The notes: generated from the sequence alone by a model not told the origin. Numbered from the stretch's first letter, positions 16,602 through 26,295 are shown. The stretch is 64,000 nt of DNA from an uncultured Flavobacteriales bacterium (GCA_946480085.1 CAMLHZ010000001.1:310001-374000); one strand, 5' to 3'. A program made the numbers and translations.

Positions 16602-16621
16602 AGACGCGACGCATCGCGTCT
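16602..16621. terminator. Perfect GC-rich palindrome between convergent uvrC and TonB receptor genes
   Basis: AGACGCGA (16602-16609) and TCGCGTCT (16614-16621) form a perfect 8-bp stem with a CGCA loop. It fills the 38-base space between two stop codons. No strong T-run is present, so it may be a REP-like repeat used as a two-way transcript end. Confidence 0.55.
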
Positions 16622-16634
16622 GTTCGTGTGCTTA

Positions 16635-18983
16635 TTATAACTTAAAACTCAACTGTACAATAAAGCAACGCGTTGCCTGCATATCACCCGGACGGGTCAT
16701 ATATTCCGCATTGGCAACATTGTTTACGATGAAGTTGATCTTGTATTTCTCTTTGTATTCGTATCCAATTCTTGCGTCAAAAACGATCGTTGGACCATCA
16801 TGGTCTAAGCGATATTGTTTTAATCCAGGTAAAATTTGCTGACCTAAAACACCATCTTCAAACGCTTTATCGATGTTTACCATAAAACTGTTCATTCGTG
16901 TGGAACCTCCTATACTGAATCCTTTATATTCCAACTGAAGATCCGCTTTTGCCAGATGATTGAAACGGTATTTCAACATGTCTGTGCTGTCGTTCGAGAA
17001 TGTTTGTCGGTAATCCTGATTGTAGTTCTTTGATATCGGGTTCATGTATGTGTAACCAAACAATGTTTGCACTTTGATTGGACCAATTTGACCAACTCCG
17101 TTTACACTTGCTTCGAAACCGGTGATTTGAGCTGCTTCCGCATTTTCAGCCCTAAATCCGATCCATTTTCCGATATAACCAGGAGAATTTGGGTTTCCAC
17201 TGATTGGAATACTATCCGGATTGTAAAGTCCTAGTGTAAATTCCATCATGTTTTGGTAAGAATTGATGAACCCAGAAACATCGATGAAACCTTTCCAGTC
17301 ACCGAATTTAAGTCCTTGTTTGATTCCTATTTCTCCAGCCCAACCCGTTTCTGCCTGTAAATTCGGATTCGGGAAAATGTTTAACGAACCCACACTTGTT
17401 TGCGTGTAACGTTCTGCAACGGTTGGGTAACGAATTCCTTGACCAAGTGAAACACGCAAGTGTGTATACTTTGCTGCTGCGTAATGAATTCCTGATCTGA
17501 AGATTGGTCGTACCGCGTTTTGTTCGAATCCGCGACCATTGTAATATTTCGTTTTTAGTGCCTCACCATCTTGTTCAAAGTATTCCATTCTGGTACCAAA
17601 ACTGATGTCCCACTTTTTCCATTTCTTTTCAATTTGCCCATACAAAGCAGCATTGAAAGAATTGTGGTCACCAAACAGGTAGGAGTTTATTTTATTCGCC
17701 GAAGTAGTAACTCCGGTTGTTAATACCAATCCTAAACCTTTCCATTTTTTTTGGAATTGGTAATCAGCATAATATACCTGCGACTTAGAGCTCTGTGCCG
17801 AATTCGTAAAGTTGGCATTGTCTACAAAGTAGTACCGGGTTCTAAGCGTATGTCGATTGAATTTTTTATCATAAAACTTCACACTTGGATCGATGGAAAT
17901 TCGAGTTCCTTTATTGTATGTTAATGTTGAACCTGCAACTGAGGTATCCGCACCTCCCATTGGTTGATAGGCGAAGGTATCGCTCTGCCAAATGATGAAA
18001 TTTCCTGTTTTCTGCATTTGAACATTCCAGCCTAATGAGAATTTTAAACGGTCCAGATCTTTCGGGCTCCAAAAAACTGTTCCGTTTATACGTGCTCTGT
18101 CTTCCACTTCGCCCTGACGGTAACCGTTTGTGCTAAAACCAGCGGCACCCAGATTCAACCCAAAACGTTCAAACTTCTTGCTAAAGGTAAAATCAGCTTG
18201 CTGGTAAGTCGGACTTTTTGTCCACCATTTTAGACTTTCGCGTTTCGGATCATCGTAAAGTCCGTTTTGAACCTTTCCGGTAACTTTCATTTGAGAAGTT
18301 GGCTCCTGTTCAATTAGTGAGACGATTCCATTCAATGCTCCAGAACCATAAAGGACAGAAGTTGCACCTTTAATCACTTCAATTTGTGAAGCTTGCTCAA
18401 TAGGAATAGAATTGAATTTTGCGTCTCCTGCGTCACCAGAAAGTAGAGGGACTTCATTCCAAAGTACTAAAACGCGACTTCCTGCTCCGTATGAAAATCC
18501 GCTACCACCGCGAATACTGACTTGTCCATCCATTGTGTACGCACCCGGTGCCTGATCAACAGCAGCTTCTAAATCGGTAATTCCTTTATTTCTTACCAAA
18601 TTGGCATCAATTACTTCAATGGAAATCGGAATTTCTTCAACAGATTGTTTTCTTCTGGATGCGGCAATAACAACTGGTCCAAGCTGACTGATATTTCCCT
18701 GAACGGAAGTTGTCATCTCAATTTGCACGAAATCATTGGAGGTTACATCAATGGTATCGGTTAGATAATCATCTGCGCTAACAATTAACTGTACAGGAAG
18801 CGTGACACCTTTGATCACGAAATTTCCTTCTTCATCTGAAATGGAACCGGTAGTTGGACTGGTTTTAATGGTTGCGAAAAGTACGCCTTGTTTTGTTTTT
18901 TGATCAATAACACGACCTTTTAGATCTTGAGCAAAAAAGCATGCAGGTAAAAGTAGTAGAAGAACTAGTAGGGTTTGTTTCAT
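16635..18983 (-). CDS. TonB-dependent outer-membrane receptor
   Basis: A 782-residue outer-membrane protein. Residues 1-18 are a signal peptide. A carboxypeptidase-regulatory-like domain occupies about 20-95 (LKGRVIDQKTKQGVLFATIK), a plug about 105-235 (VSIRGGSGFSYGAGSRVLVL, IEVIKGATSVLYGSGALNG), and the rest is a beta-barrel ending QATRCFIVQLSFKL with a terminal aromatic-type strand. LRVSLGQGIRYPTVAERY is the usual mid-barrel motif. The ligand is unknown: vitamin, siderophore or metal are possible. It stands alone, without a SusD partner, which argues against a glycan SusC. Confidence 0.92.
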   Translation of the reverse strand: MKQTLLVLLLLLPACFFAQDLKGRVIDQKTKQGVLFATIKTSPTTGSISDEEGNFVIKGVTLPVQLIVSADDYLTDTIDVTSNDFVQIEMTTSVQGNISQLGPVVIAASRRKQSVEEIPISIEVIDANLVRNKGITDLEAAVDQAPGAYTMDGQVSIRGGSGFSYGAGSRVLVLWNEVPLLSGDAGDAKFNSIPIEQASQIEVIKGATSVLYGSGALNGIVSLIEQEPTSQMKVTGKVQNGLYDDPKRESLKWWTKSPTYQQADFTFSKKFERFGLNLGAAGFSTNGYRQGEVEDRARINGTVFWSPKDLDRLKFSLGWNVQMQKTGNFIIWQSDTFAYQPMGGADTSVAGSTLTYNKGTRISIDPSVKFYDKKFNRHTLRTRYYFVDNANFTNSAQSSKSQVYYADYQFQKKWKGLGLVLTTGVTTSANKINSYLFGDHNSFNAALYGQIEKKWKKWDISFGTRMEYFEQDGEALKTKYYNGRGFEQNAVRPIFRSGIHYAAAKYTHLRVSLGQGIRYPTVAERYTQTSVGSLNIFPNPNLQAETGWAGEIGIKQGLKFGDWKGFIDVSGFINSYQNMMEFTLGLYNPDSIPISGNPNSPGYIGKWIGFRAENAEAAQITGFEASVNGVGQIGPIKVQTLFGYTYMNPISKNYNQDYRQTFSNDSTDMLKYRFNHLAKADLQLEYKGFSIGGSTRMNSFMVNIDKAFEDGVLGQQILPGLKQYRLDHDGPTIVFDARIGYEYKEKYKINFIVNNVANAEYMTRPGDMQATRCFIVQLSFKL

Positions 18984-19132
18984 TCGTCAGCAGCTGTTTG
19001 AGTTGCCAAAATACAAAATCTATTTACTGAACGTATACAATTTAGGAGTCAACTTTTTTACAATTTATGACATTAGTGCTTGGAGCTAAATGCTATTTTT
19101 TATTAACTTATTAAAGAAAGCACCATAATAAA

Positions 19133-20233
19133 TTGAAATTCAGCACTCAACATCAGCAAATTGCCTTAACGCTTCTCAGCGGAATTGGAAGTAAAAGAGC
19201 ACGTATTATTACCTCGTATTTTAAGGATCTGGCAACATTCTTCGAAGAAAAGAAATTGGATTTGGGGAAGCTTCCTGGAGTTACGGCGGATATGATCAAA
19301 TCGAAGCAACGCACGTTGGCTTTAGAAAAAGCTGATGAGGTGTTGGAATATTTGGAACGAATAGGAGCAAACACCTTGTTTTTGACGGATACCAATTATC
19401 CGAAGAAACTGAAACAGTGTGAAGACGCACCCATTTTACTTTATTCAAAGGGAAATATTAATTGGACCGCACGAAAAACAGTTGCTATAGTTGGAACCAG
19501 AAATATTAGCAGTTATGGAAAACAGTTGACAGAGGAACTGGTTGATAGTTTGTCAGCTACAGGCGCAGTCATAGTTTCCGGGATGGCTTATGGAATTGAT
19601 ATTTGCTCACACAAAAGAGCGATTGTCAATAAGGCTGAAACCTGGGGGGTTTTGGGTCACGGTTTGGATCAGCTTTACCCGGCAGTTCACAGAAAAGTTG
19701 CTGAGAAAATGTGTGAGCATGGTGGATTAATCAGTGAATTTATTCCCGGATCCAAAATTGAACCGGGTAATTTCCCGATGCGAAACAGGATTGTTGCCGG
19801 TTTGTGTGACGCAACTGTAGTAGTAGAAAGCGGTGTAACCGGAGGATCGATGATTACAGCAAATCTTGCCCGAGATTATAATAGAGATGTTTTTGCATTT
19901 CCAGGTGATGTTGGAAAACCTGGCTCTGCTGGTTGTTTAAAGTTAATTCGCGAGAATATTGCGGCTTTGGTACAAAATGGTTCTGATGTTCTGGAGAGTT
20001 TAGACTGGAAATCGGATCGCGAAATTGTGAACAAACAGGCTCAGTTATTTGCCAATTTATCGCCTCAGGAAGAAAGCATAGTGGATGCTTTGCAAGAGAA
20101 AAAAGACCTGAATATGGACTCCCTAGGCTTTTTGACGAAATTATCGATTTCTGAAATCGCTTCCAATTTACTTCAATTGGAATTCAAGGGGATAATTAGG
20201 CCATTGCCGGGTCGTCGATACACGCTTGTCTAA
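19133..20233 (+). CDS. dprA: DNA-processing protein DprA
   Basis: Loads RecA on incoming single-stranded DNA during natural transformation. The 366-residue length is normal. An N-terminal HhH/SAM-like region (LTLLSGIGSKRARI) leads to the Rossmann-like core: VAIVGTRNISSYG, VSGMAYGIDICSHK, VLGHGLDQLYP, PGNFPMRNRIVAGL, VVESGVTGGSMITANLA and VFAFPGD. A winged-helix C-terminus (DMDSLGFLTKLSISEIASNL in outline) follows. The start is TTG at 19133: no ATG occurs until about residue 50. The upstream 150 bases to the divergent TonB receptor show no clear consensus promoter. Confidence 0.95.
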   Translation: MKFSTQHQQIALTLLSGIGSKRARIITSYFKDLATFFEEKKLDLGKLPGVTADMIKSKQRTLALEKADEVLEYLERIGANTLFLTDTNYPKKLKQCEDAPILLYSKGNINWTARKTVAIVGTRNISSYGKQLTEELVDSLSATGAVIVSGMAYGIDICSHKRAIVNKAETWGVLGHGLDQLYPAVHRKVAEKMCEHGGLISEFIPGSKIEPGNFPMRNRIVAGLCDATVVVESGVTGGSMITANLARDYNRDVFAFPGDVGKPGSAGCLKLIRENIAALVQNGSDVLESLDWKSDREIVNKQAQLFANLSPQEESIVDALQEKKDLNMDSLGFLTKLSISEIASNLLQLEFKGIIRPLPGRRYTLV

Positions 20234-20307
20234 AATTTAACAGAAGTAACAGATTTGACAACTACTGTTATTAATGATTCATTAATTTTATGGAAAATTA
20301 TAAAACC

Positions 20308-21501
20308 ATGAAGTTAAGATTACTAGTTGTAGGCGCATTGTTCGGGGCGAGTGCTTTTGCACAAACTGTAACAAACGCTACAGGAAGCACATATGCTTTT
20401 ACACAAGTTTATAAATTAGACGCAACTCCGGTTGAGAGTCAGGGAATGACAGGAACTTGCTGGAGTTTCTCATCGCTTTCATTCATTGAATCTGAGTTGA
20501 TTCGTTTAGGAGTGAAAAATCCTGCTACGTTATCAGAAATGTATATTGTTCGTAAAGCATACGAAGCTAAAGCAGAGAAATTCATCCGTATGGATGGAAA
20601 GATCAACTTTAGTGAAGGTGGTGCTTTTCATGATATTCCTTATGTAATTAAACGTTACGGAGTAGTTCCAAGAGAAGCTTACACTGGACTTCAAGGTGGA
20701 GATGTAGCTTACAATCACGCTGAAATGTTCTCTTTATTGGAGAGTTTCATGAACACGGTTTTGGCTGAAGTTCAAAAAGGAAAAGGAATTGGTTCAGAGT
20801 GGAAAATCGCTTTCAACGCTATCCTGGATGCTTATTTAGGTCCGGATCCAAAAACATTCAAGTTTAATGGGAAAGACTATACGCCACAATCGTATGCTCA
20901 ATCTTTAGGATTGAAAGTGGACGATTACGTTTCGGTTACTTCGTTCACAAATGACCCTTTTTACAAAACGTGTGAATTGGCTATTCCTGACAACTGGGCT
21001 TGGGGTGAAAGCTACAATGTTCCATTAGAAGACATGGTTTCAATTACTGAAAACGCGTTGAAAGCTGGTTACACAGTTGCTTGGGGTGCTGACGTTAGTG
21101 AAAAGGGATTTAGCTTTAAGAACGGTATTGCAATTGTTCCTGAAGATGAAAGTACTATTCAGGTTGCTGGAAGAGACAATAAGAACTTCAACAATGCAGG
21201 TGCAGATCGCACGTCAAACGCATTTATGGAGCCGGTTAAAGAGAAAGTGATTACACAAGAATTGCGTCAGGCGGGTTACGATGAAAAAGTAACAACTGAT
21301 GATCACGGAATGCACATTGTTGGTATGTACAAAGACCAAAATGGTAAACGTTATTTCCTTGTGAAAAATTCTTGGGGGACAGATAATTATCCTCAGGGAT
21401 ACTTATACGTGTCTGAAGATTATTTTCGTTTGAAAACAATTAACGTATATCTTCACAAGGATGCGCTTTCGAAAGAGGTAAAATCAAAATTAAATTTATA
21501 A
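20308..21501 (+). CDS. Exported C1-family cysteine peptidase (bleomycin hydrolase-like)
   Basis: A 397-residue papain-fold aminopeptidase of the PepC/bleomycin hydrolase type. The ATG at 20308 gives a signal peptide (MKLRLLVVGALFGASAFAQ). The catalytic Cys is residue 51 in MTGTCWSFSS. The His is in DDHGMHIVGMYKD and the Asn in LVKNSWGTDNYPQGYLYVS. Length fits the family once the signal is counted. PepC enzymes are normally cytoplasmic, whereas Bacteroidota often carry exported forms used for peptide uptake. A BlaI-type regulator follows after 33 bases in the same direction. Confidence 0.9.
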   Translation: MKLRLLVVGALFGASAFAQTVTNATGSTYAFTQVYKLDATPVESQGMTGTCWSFSSLSFIESELIRLGVKNPATLSEMYIVRKAYEAKAEKFIRMDGKINFSEGGAFHDIPYVIKRYGVVPREAYTGLQGGDVAYNHAEMFSLLESFMNTVLAEVQKGKGIGSEWKIAFNAILDAYLGPDPKTFKFNGKDYTPQSYAQSLGLKVDDYVSVTSFTNDPFYKTCELAIPDNWAWGESYNVPLEDMVSITENALKAGYTVAWGADVSEKGFSFKNGIAIVPEDESTIQVAGRDNKNFNNAGADRTSNAFMEPVKEKVITQELRQAGYDEKVTTDDHGMHIVGMYKDQNGKRYFLVKNSWGTDNYPQGYLYVSEDYFRLKTINVYLHKDALSKEVKSKLNL

Positions 21502-21534
21502 TTTAGACGCAGTATCTTACACTATTTACTGATT

Positions 21535-21858
21535 ATGGATAGATTGACACCCGCAGAAGAAAAAGTGATGCTTAAGCTCTGGGAGCTTGAAAAAGCCACT
21601 GTTAAAGAAATCGTGGAGCTTTATCCTAATCCGAAACCGGCCTATAATACAGTGTCAACTATCGTCCGTATTCTGGAACGAAAGAAATTCATTAAGCATA
21701 AAGCAGTTGGTCGTGGCTACATTTATTTGCCGAAGATCGAGAAAGATGCTTACAGAGATTTCTTGGCAGAATACATGTTGAAACACTACTTCCATGGAAA
21801 CAAGAATGAAGTGGTTTCCTTTTACAACAGTAAGGTTTCATTAACTGATATTTTGTAG
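21535..21858 (+). CDS. BlaI/MecI/CopY-family transcriptional regulator
   Basis: A 107-residue winged-helix repressor. The signature LTPAEEKVMLKLWELEKATV followed by KPAYNTVSTIVRILERKKFI and a GRGYIYLP wing is typical. The C-terminal dimer helix (YRDFLAEYMLKHYFHGN) ends a little early for the family. In Bacteroidota these regulators normally sit beside a BlaR1-type M56 sensor protease. None is adjacent here, so it is an orphan; the C1 peptidase upstream is a possible operon partner or target. A strong terminator follows. Confidence 0.9.
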   Translation: MDRLTPAEEKVMLKLWELEKATVKEIVELYPNPKPAYNTVSTIVRILERKKFIKHKAVGRGYIYLPKIEKDAYRDFLAEYMLKHYFHGNKNEVVSFYNSKVSLTDIL

Positions 21859-21876
21859 GAAGAATAGAATATTTTG

Positions 21877-21904
21877 AAAAGCCCTCCAAATCGGAGGGCT
21901 TTTT
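21877..21904 (+). terminator. Strong intrinsic terminator
   Basis: AAAAGCCCTCC (21877-21887) and GGAGGGCTTTT (21893-21904 region) form a stem of about ten base pairs with a five-base loop and end in a T-run. It closes the BlaI-type gene. Confidence 0.9.
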
Positions 21905-21937
21905 GTTTACATTTAGGTTTTGTGCACATTGATGGAT

Positions 21938-22930
21938 ATGAAGATTATCTTTACAATCCTTATAATTTCGGCAGTTCAATGGATTCACGCTCAGAAAGTT
22001 CATGTGGATGATTTCACGATTCTTCCACAAAAATATGAGGAGACATTCAACTTTATTTTCAAATTGGATTCGCTTGGTTTAACGAAAGGAAAGCTCAATT
22101 ATCTCCGTGAATACGCTTTTGGGGACAATACTGAATTTTCGAAGGCAGAAGATCTAAGGTCCAGATTTGAAAAACAGAATGACAGTATCTATCAAGTAAT
22201 TATCCATCGACAGAAATTTACGTTGAACACACTTTCGGGTTGGGTGATGGATTTGAAAAGCGGAAGATCTGTATATAGAAATTTCAATTTCCGAATTGCA
22301 GAAAGTCATCAATCAGATTTTCAGGGAACGGATTCATTGGGTAATTGGACAGCTAGTTATGGCGGATTTAAAAAGAATTATGTTTCAAACGTTAGGTATG
22401 AACCAAAGCGAGTTGAACCCAACAAAACGGTGGAATATGGAGTTAGACATACCAAGTATGCTGATGATGGTGATTCTACGTGGACGGAAAGCGATACTAC
22501 CAGAACAACAACGTCCTATGATTCGATTGGAAGAAAACAACATGTACTCATTGAGAACTATGGGTCATTGTCTTTTCCGGGAACAGTAGAATATGCTTAT
22601 ACTTATTCAGGAGATACTTGTCTGGCAACCCTGATTCGCTTTGAAAGCGAATTCTCAGAAACAACAAATGGAATTGTTATGGGTGTTCAAAAGACCCGGT
22701 TTTCCAAAAAGCTTTCGACCGCAGAAAACGGTACTACACATGATTATTTTTATTCAGAGCGAACGGATGGTTGGGATTTACATGCTACTGATACGTTCCT
22801 GACAATTGTTCCTAACGGCAGGATTTACGTGATTCAAGAGAAATACGAACATTACCATATTTTTCCGGATGGGTATAAGAGTTCTCACAAGAGCCATTAT
22901 AAACACACGTTTACCTATACTGCAAAGTAG
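21938..22930 (+). CDS. Secreted protein with YD-like strands, function unknown
   Basis: A 330-residue protein. The ATG at 21938 starts a signal peptide (MKIIFTILIISAVQWIHAQ); two earlier in-frame starts add only a few residues. The body is Tyr-, Thr- and Lys-rich with hairpin-like units (TTTSYDSIGRKQHVLIENY, VEYAYTYSGDTCLATLIRF), close in style to the 5253 protein. It ends with KHTFTYTAK, not a T9SS tail. No motif points to a reaction. The stop is three bases from that of the convergent DUF983 gene. Confidence 0.7.
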   Translation: MKIIFTILIISAVQWIHAQKVHVDDFTILPQKYEETFNFIFKLDSLGLTKGKLNYLREYAFGDNTEFSKAEDLRSRFEKQNDSIYQVIIHRQKFTLNTLSGWVMDLKSGRSVYRNFNFRIAESHQSDFQGTDSLGNWTASYGGFKKNYVSNVRYEPKRVEPNKTVEYGVRHTKYADDGDSTWTESDTTRTTTSYDSIGRKQHVLIENYGSLSFPGTVEYAYTYSGDTCLATLIRFESEFSETTNGIVMGVQKTRFSKKLSTAENGTTHDYFYSERTDGWDLHATDTFLTIVPNGRIYVIQEKYEHYHIFPDGYKSSHKSHYKHTFTYTAK

Positions 22931-22932
22931 GT

Positions 22933-23274
22933 TTAGTAGGGAAACAATCTCACCCAGATTTCGCGGGATACACGATAATTGTAGAAGCTCATCAATACTA
23001 AAACAGACATAATTGCTCCGAAGAACCACCAAACGGGCAGTAACCAAAATAAACACGCAAAAACTACCCCCAATTCGGCAATCGCCATTCCGTAACTCAA
23101 ATACATCGCCCCAAAAAAGTAGCCCGGCTCTTTGTCGAATTTGTAATTACACACGGCACAACGTTCGTTGATTTTTGGAATACGAAGAAGAAAAACATTC
23201 CCCTTGCTTGCGAAGATCTGCCCTTCGTTACATTTCGGACATTTCCCAATGTGTTCCAGCTTAAAAGTTGCCAT
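22933..23274 (-). CDS. DUF983 family membrane protein
   Basis: A 113-residue protein. A zinc-ribbon-like set of Cys pairs, CPKC (near residue 11) and CAVC (near 39), precedes FDKEPGYFFGAMYLSYGMA and two transmembrane segments (ELGVVFACLFWLLPVWWFFG; SVLVLMSFYNY). This layout defines DUF983; some members sit near cytochrome oxidase genes, but the function is not established. The start is the ATG at 23274: an upstream TTG at 23286 falls inside the TACCTTTG promoter box. Confidence 0.88.
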   Translation of the reverse strand: MATFKLEHIGKCPKCNEGQIFASKGNVFLLRIPKINERCAVCNYKFDKEPGYFFGAMYLSYGMAIAELGVVFACLFWLLPVWWFFGAIMSVLVLMSFYNYRVSREIWVRLFPY

Positions 23275-23283
23275 TTTTTTCTT

Positions 23284-23291
23284 CAAAGGTA
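23284..23291 (-). promoter_or_regulatory. -7 promoter box of the DUF983 gene
   Basis: TACCTTTG on the minus strand, exact consensus, 9 bases before the ATG at 23274. It decides the start codon. Confidence 0.5.
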
Positions 23292-23361
23292 CATTGGAAG
23301 TAGATGTACATTGTTACAGTATTACGACCATTATTTGTATTTTTCGGACAAATAAGTGAGA

Positions 23362-24234
23362 ATGAACCGATTTCCAACCTTGAGTTTAAATCAGTTTGAT
23401 GAGCATGGTACGGCACATGAAATTTATGTGAATACTTTTTCTGATCATATTCTGAAACATCACACGCATGTATTGGTTCCGCACCGTCACGATTTTTATG
23501 TAACGGTTTTTTTTACTAGTGGTAGTGGATTTCATGAAATAGATTTTAGGCGCTATTCAATTGAATCGGGGGCAGTTTTCTTCATGCAGCCCGGACAAAT
23601 TCATCATTGGGAGTTTTCGCGGGAAACGGAAGGTTTTGTTATTCTGCATTCCCGTTCATTCTTTGAACTGAATATTCGTGGTGTGTCTTTAGAGAAATTC
23701 CCTTTCTTTTCTTCGAAACTGAATATATCAAAATTGTATATTTCGGACAGTCGAAAGAGTAATATTGCAACATTACAAAACTTACTTGAGGAATTCGAAG
23801 GTCAACGATTGTTCAGGCACATCAAGATGGCAGCACTCGTTTCTGAACTATACATTGACTTAGCGAGATTATATGTAGAAAATCACCCAAAATTCATTCA
23901 GCAAAACACCCTTTATTCCAACAAATTCAGAGAATTAGAAGCTATGATAGATCGCTATTTTATAAAGGAAAAAGGGGTAGAATTCTATGCTGAAAAACTG
24001 AACATCAGTTCGCGTCACCTCAACCGCATTTGTCAGGACGTTGCGAATAAAACATTCACCCAACTTCTTACCGAACGCGTGATGCTCGAAGCACGCCATC
24101 TGCTTTCATCGAGTGAATTGAATTTTAATGAAATTGCCCGACAGTTGGGCTACGAAGAATACTCCTATTTCTCTAAACTTTTTAAGCAGTATTGCGGAAG
24201 CACTCCAAAGGCATTTAGAGAAGGGTACGGATGA
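23362..24234 (+). CDS. AraC-family transcriptional regulator with cupin sensor domain
   Basis: A 290-residue activator. Residues about 25-150 form an N-terminal cupin (LVPHRHDFYVTVFFTSGSG, ESGAVFFMQPGQIHHWEF). The C-terminal 100 residues carry two HTH motifs (EKLNISSRHLNRICQDVANK; FNEIARQLGYEEYSYFSKLF), ending in the family signature KQYCGSTPKAFREG. The ligand is unknown. I chose the ATG at 23362 over a GTG six bases earlier. It is divergent from DUF983 and convergent with the M43 protease gene (three bases between stops). Target genes cannot be named from context. Confidence 0.92.
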   Translation: MNRFPTLSLNQFDEHGTAHEIYVNTFSDHILKHHTHVLVPHRHDFYVTVFFTSGSGFHEIDFRRYSIESGAVFFMQPGQIHHWEFSRETEGFVILHSRSFFELNIRGVSLEKFPFFSSKLNISKLYISDSRKSNIATLQNLLEEFEGQRLFRHIKMAALVSELYIDLARLYVENHPKFIQQNTLYSNKFRELEAMIDRYFIKEKGVEFYAEKLNISSRHLNRICQDVANKTFTQLLTERVMLEARHLLSSSELNFNEIARQLGYEEYSYFSKLFKQYCGSTPKAFREGYG

Positions 24235-24237
24235 GTA

Positions 24238-26295
24238 TTATTCAACCACCAATCGCTGAGTAATATTGTTGATCTTCACCAGATACATTCCGGCGCTCAT
24301 TACTTCCGGAAGTTGAAATTCAGCTGCGGTATGGTGTTCGTTTTCAAAGATCACTTTACCTTGTAAGTCCATGATTTGAAGTTCAAATTCATCACCTTGT
24401 TCCGTAGAAGTGAAATGTAAAGCACCTCCTTTTTGAACCGGATTGGGGAACAATTCTATCATTTCAACTGATTCATCTTCAATACCAAGAATACCATCAA
24501 TTCTGAAATTATCTATGTAGAGATAGTTGGAATGATTCTCTCCTGTAAACTGAAATTTGAAACGCGTTTTATAATCCGTGGAGGTTGTGGTGTAGTTGAA
24601 ACTCGCATGCTTCCATTGGTTCGCTGTTGGCACGAAAGCCGTTCCAATGTTTTCAAATGCGGTTGTTAAAGCTGTATCGCTTAATAGTTTACGCTGAAAC
24701 CAAGTTGCGCCACAGTCTCGAGAACTGTAAATTTTGAGTTTTTCGGTCATATCTGCGAGGTCAGTTTCTGAAGATGCATAGGCATAATCAAATGAAACAA
24801 CTACGTTGGTTGTATAATTCAATCCAAAAGCAGGAGAGATCAATTCGTCCACTTTTCCAGTAAGGTTATCCTGATAAGTGAAAGGTGAACACAGCATACT
24901 TGAATCGGTGATCAACTGATTGTTCAGCAGATAACAACCGCTTCCGTTTACACCATTTTGTTCAACTCTTGCGAACTCAGGAGTATCGTACAAATAGTTT
25001 TTATGTATCCAGAATTCGTTGTCAACGTCAAAATCCTGAACGGTTGGCCCATAGAAATCATAACCGTTAGGGGAAACGTATACAGCTGGTGAAATTGCGT
25101 ATACGGCAGAACCGTTTGCATTGGTAACAGTAAGTGAAATTTGATGGAAACCTGGATCGTTGTAGGTGACAGTTGGTTCAAACTCGGTTGATGTTGCTGG
25201 TGTTCCACCAGGAAACGACCAAGAGTAAGTGTCTCCAGCTGTCATTCCTGTTCCGTTAATCATTTCTACCCACCATCCAGCACATATAAAACGTGATCCT
25301 GGAATGAAACTACTATTTGGAAGTGCCGTGCTTGCGGTTTGTGTCCCTGGACCAGTTCCAGTGGCAATAAGGTTTGCTTCTGTGCTCAACTGATCACGAC
25401 CATATAGTGGATTCTCCTGCACAGCGCGCATCATGGTAGCTTGACCGTTCGTGAACATGAAATTACACCACGTATAATCCATGAAGTTTTCTACATTACT
25501 TCTTGGGTCAAATCCCCAATAGTCGAAGCTATCGGAATATAGACTGTCGTTACAGGAGTTCTGCGCGAAATTACAGAGACTGTTACCGTTTGTATAAGGT
25601 GTATCGTAAATTCCGTCTGAAGGACCACATTGGAAGTTGGGATTATCGCCGAAAGTGTGAAACAACCCGAAATAATGTCCCATTTCATGTGTTAATCCAA
25701 ATGAACTTGCTGGAGATGCAGTTCCAATTGAACCAATGTAATCATTCAGCATCATGATTCCGGTGGCACACGGATTTTGACTAACTAACGGATTGATTGA
25801 AAAACCGCTCAAGCCCGGTAAAGTGTTATTTACCACCCAAATATTAACGTAGTGCGCTGGATCCCACATGTTGATCATAGCACTTTCGTCACCTACGTTT
25901 GTCAATGGTGTGGCAATTCGGTCGATTCCAGTGGTAGGATTTCCCCATGGATTGAGATGTGCCAAACGAAATTCAAAATTGACTTTTCCTATGATCGTAT
26001 CGAACGGAGCCTGAACCATGCTGGTATCTGCGTTCATGCGTTGAAAATCTTCGTTAAGAATTTCCATCTGGTCAAGAATCTGAGCATCGCTGATGTTTTC
26101 AGACCCATATTGGTGCAATACGTGAAACACCACTGGAATAATGCGAAGCTCTCCCGATTTCGGAGCGTTTGCTACCATTCTTTTCGTCTGTTTAATGGCT
26201 TCCGATGTTGGATGTGAACTTCCACATTGAAAAGGAGTTTGTGCACTTCCGAACAAAGAGAATAACGCAGTTGATACGAGTAGAAGGTGTTTCAT
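24238..26295 (-). CDS. Secreted M43-family metalloprotease with PKD domain and T9SS type A tail
   Basis: A 685-residue exported protease of the pappalysin (M43) type. The ATG at 26295 gives a signal peptide (MKHLLLVSTALFSLFGSAQ). The zinc motif GLTHEMGHYFGLFHTF is near residue 200 and the Met-turn in VENFMDYTWC follows. A PKD domain (YSWSFPGGTPATSTEFEP, about 335-410) and a jelly-roll-like segment (VVSFDYAYASSE, YLYIDNFRIDG) come next. The last 75 residues are a T9SS type A tail (ELFPNPVQKGG, LQIMDLQGKVIFE, GMYLVKI). It is probably released or surface-bound and digests extracellular protein. Confidence 0.92.
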   Translation of the reverse strand: MKHLLLVSTALFSLFGSAQTPFQCGSSHPTSEAIKQTKRMVANAPKSGELRIIPVVFHVLHQYGSENISDAQILDQMEILNEDFQRMNADTSMVQAPFDTIIGKVNFEFRLAHLNPWGNPTTGIDRIATPLTNVGDESAMINMWDPAHYVNIWVVNNTLPGLSGFSINPLVSQNPCATGIMMLNDYIGSIGTASPASSFGLTHEMGHYFGLFHTFGDNPNFQCGPSDGIYDTPYTNGNSLCNFAQNSCNDSLYSDSFDYWGFDPRSNVENFMDYTWCNFMFTNGQATMMRAVQENPLYGRDQLSTEANLIATGTGPGTQTASTALPNSSFIPGSRFICAGWWVEMINGTGMTAGDTYSWSFPGGTPATSTEFEPTVTYNDPGFHQISLTVTNANGSAVYAISPAVYVSPNGYDFYGPTVQDFDVDNEFWIHKNYLYDTPEFARVEQNGVNGSGCYLLNNQLITDSSMLCSPFTYQDNLTGKVDELISPAFGLNYTTNVVVSFDYAYASSETDLADMTEKLKIYSSRDCGATWFQRKLLSDTALTTAFENIGTAFVPTANQWKHASFNYTTTSTDYKTRFKFQFTGENHSNYLYIDNFRIDGILGIEDESVEMIELFPNPVQKGGALHFTSTEQGDEFELQIMDLQGKVIFENEHHTAAEFQLPEVMSAGMYLVKINNITQRLVVE

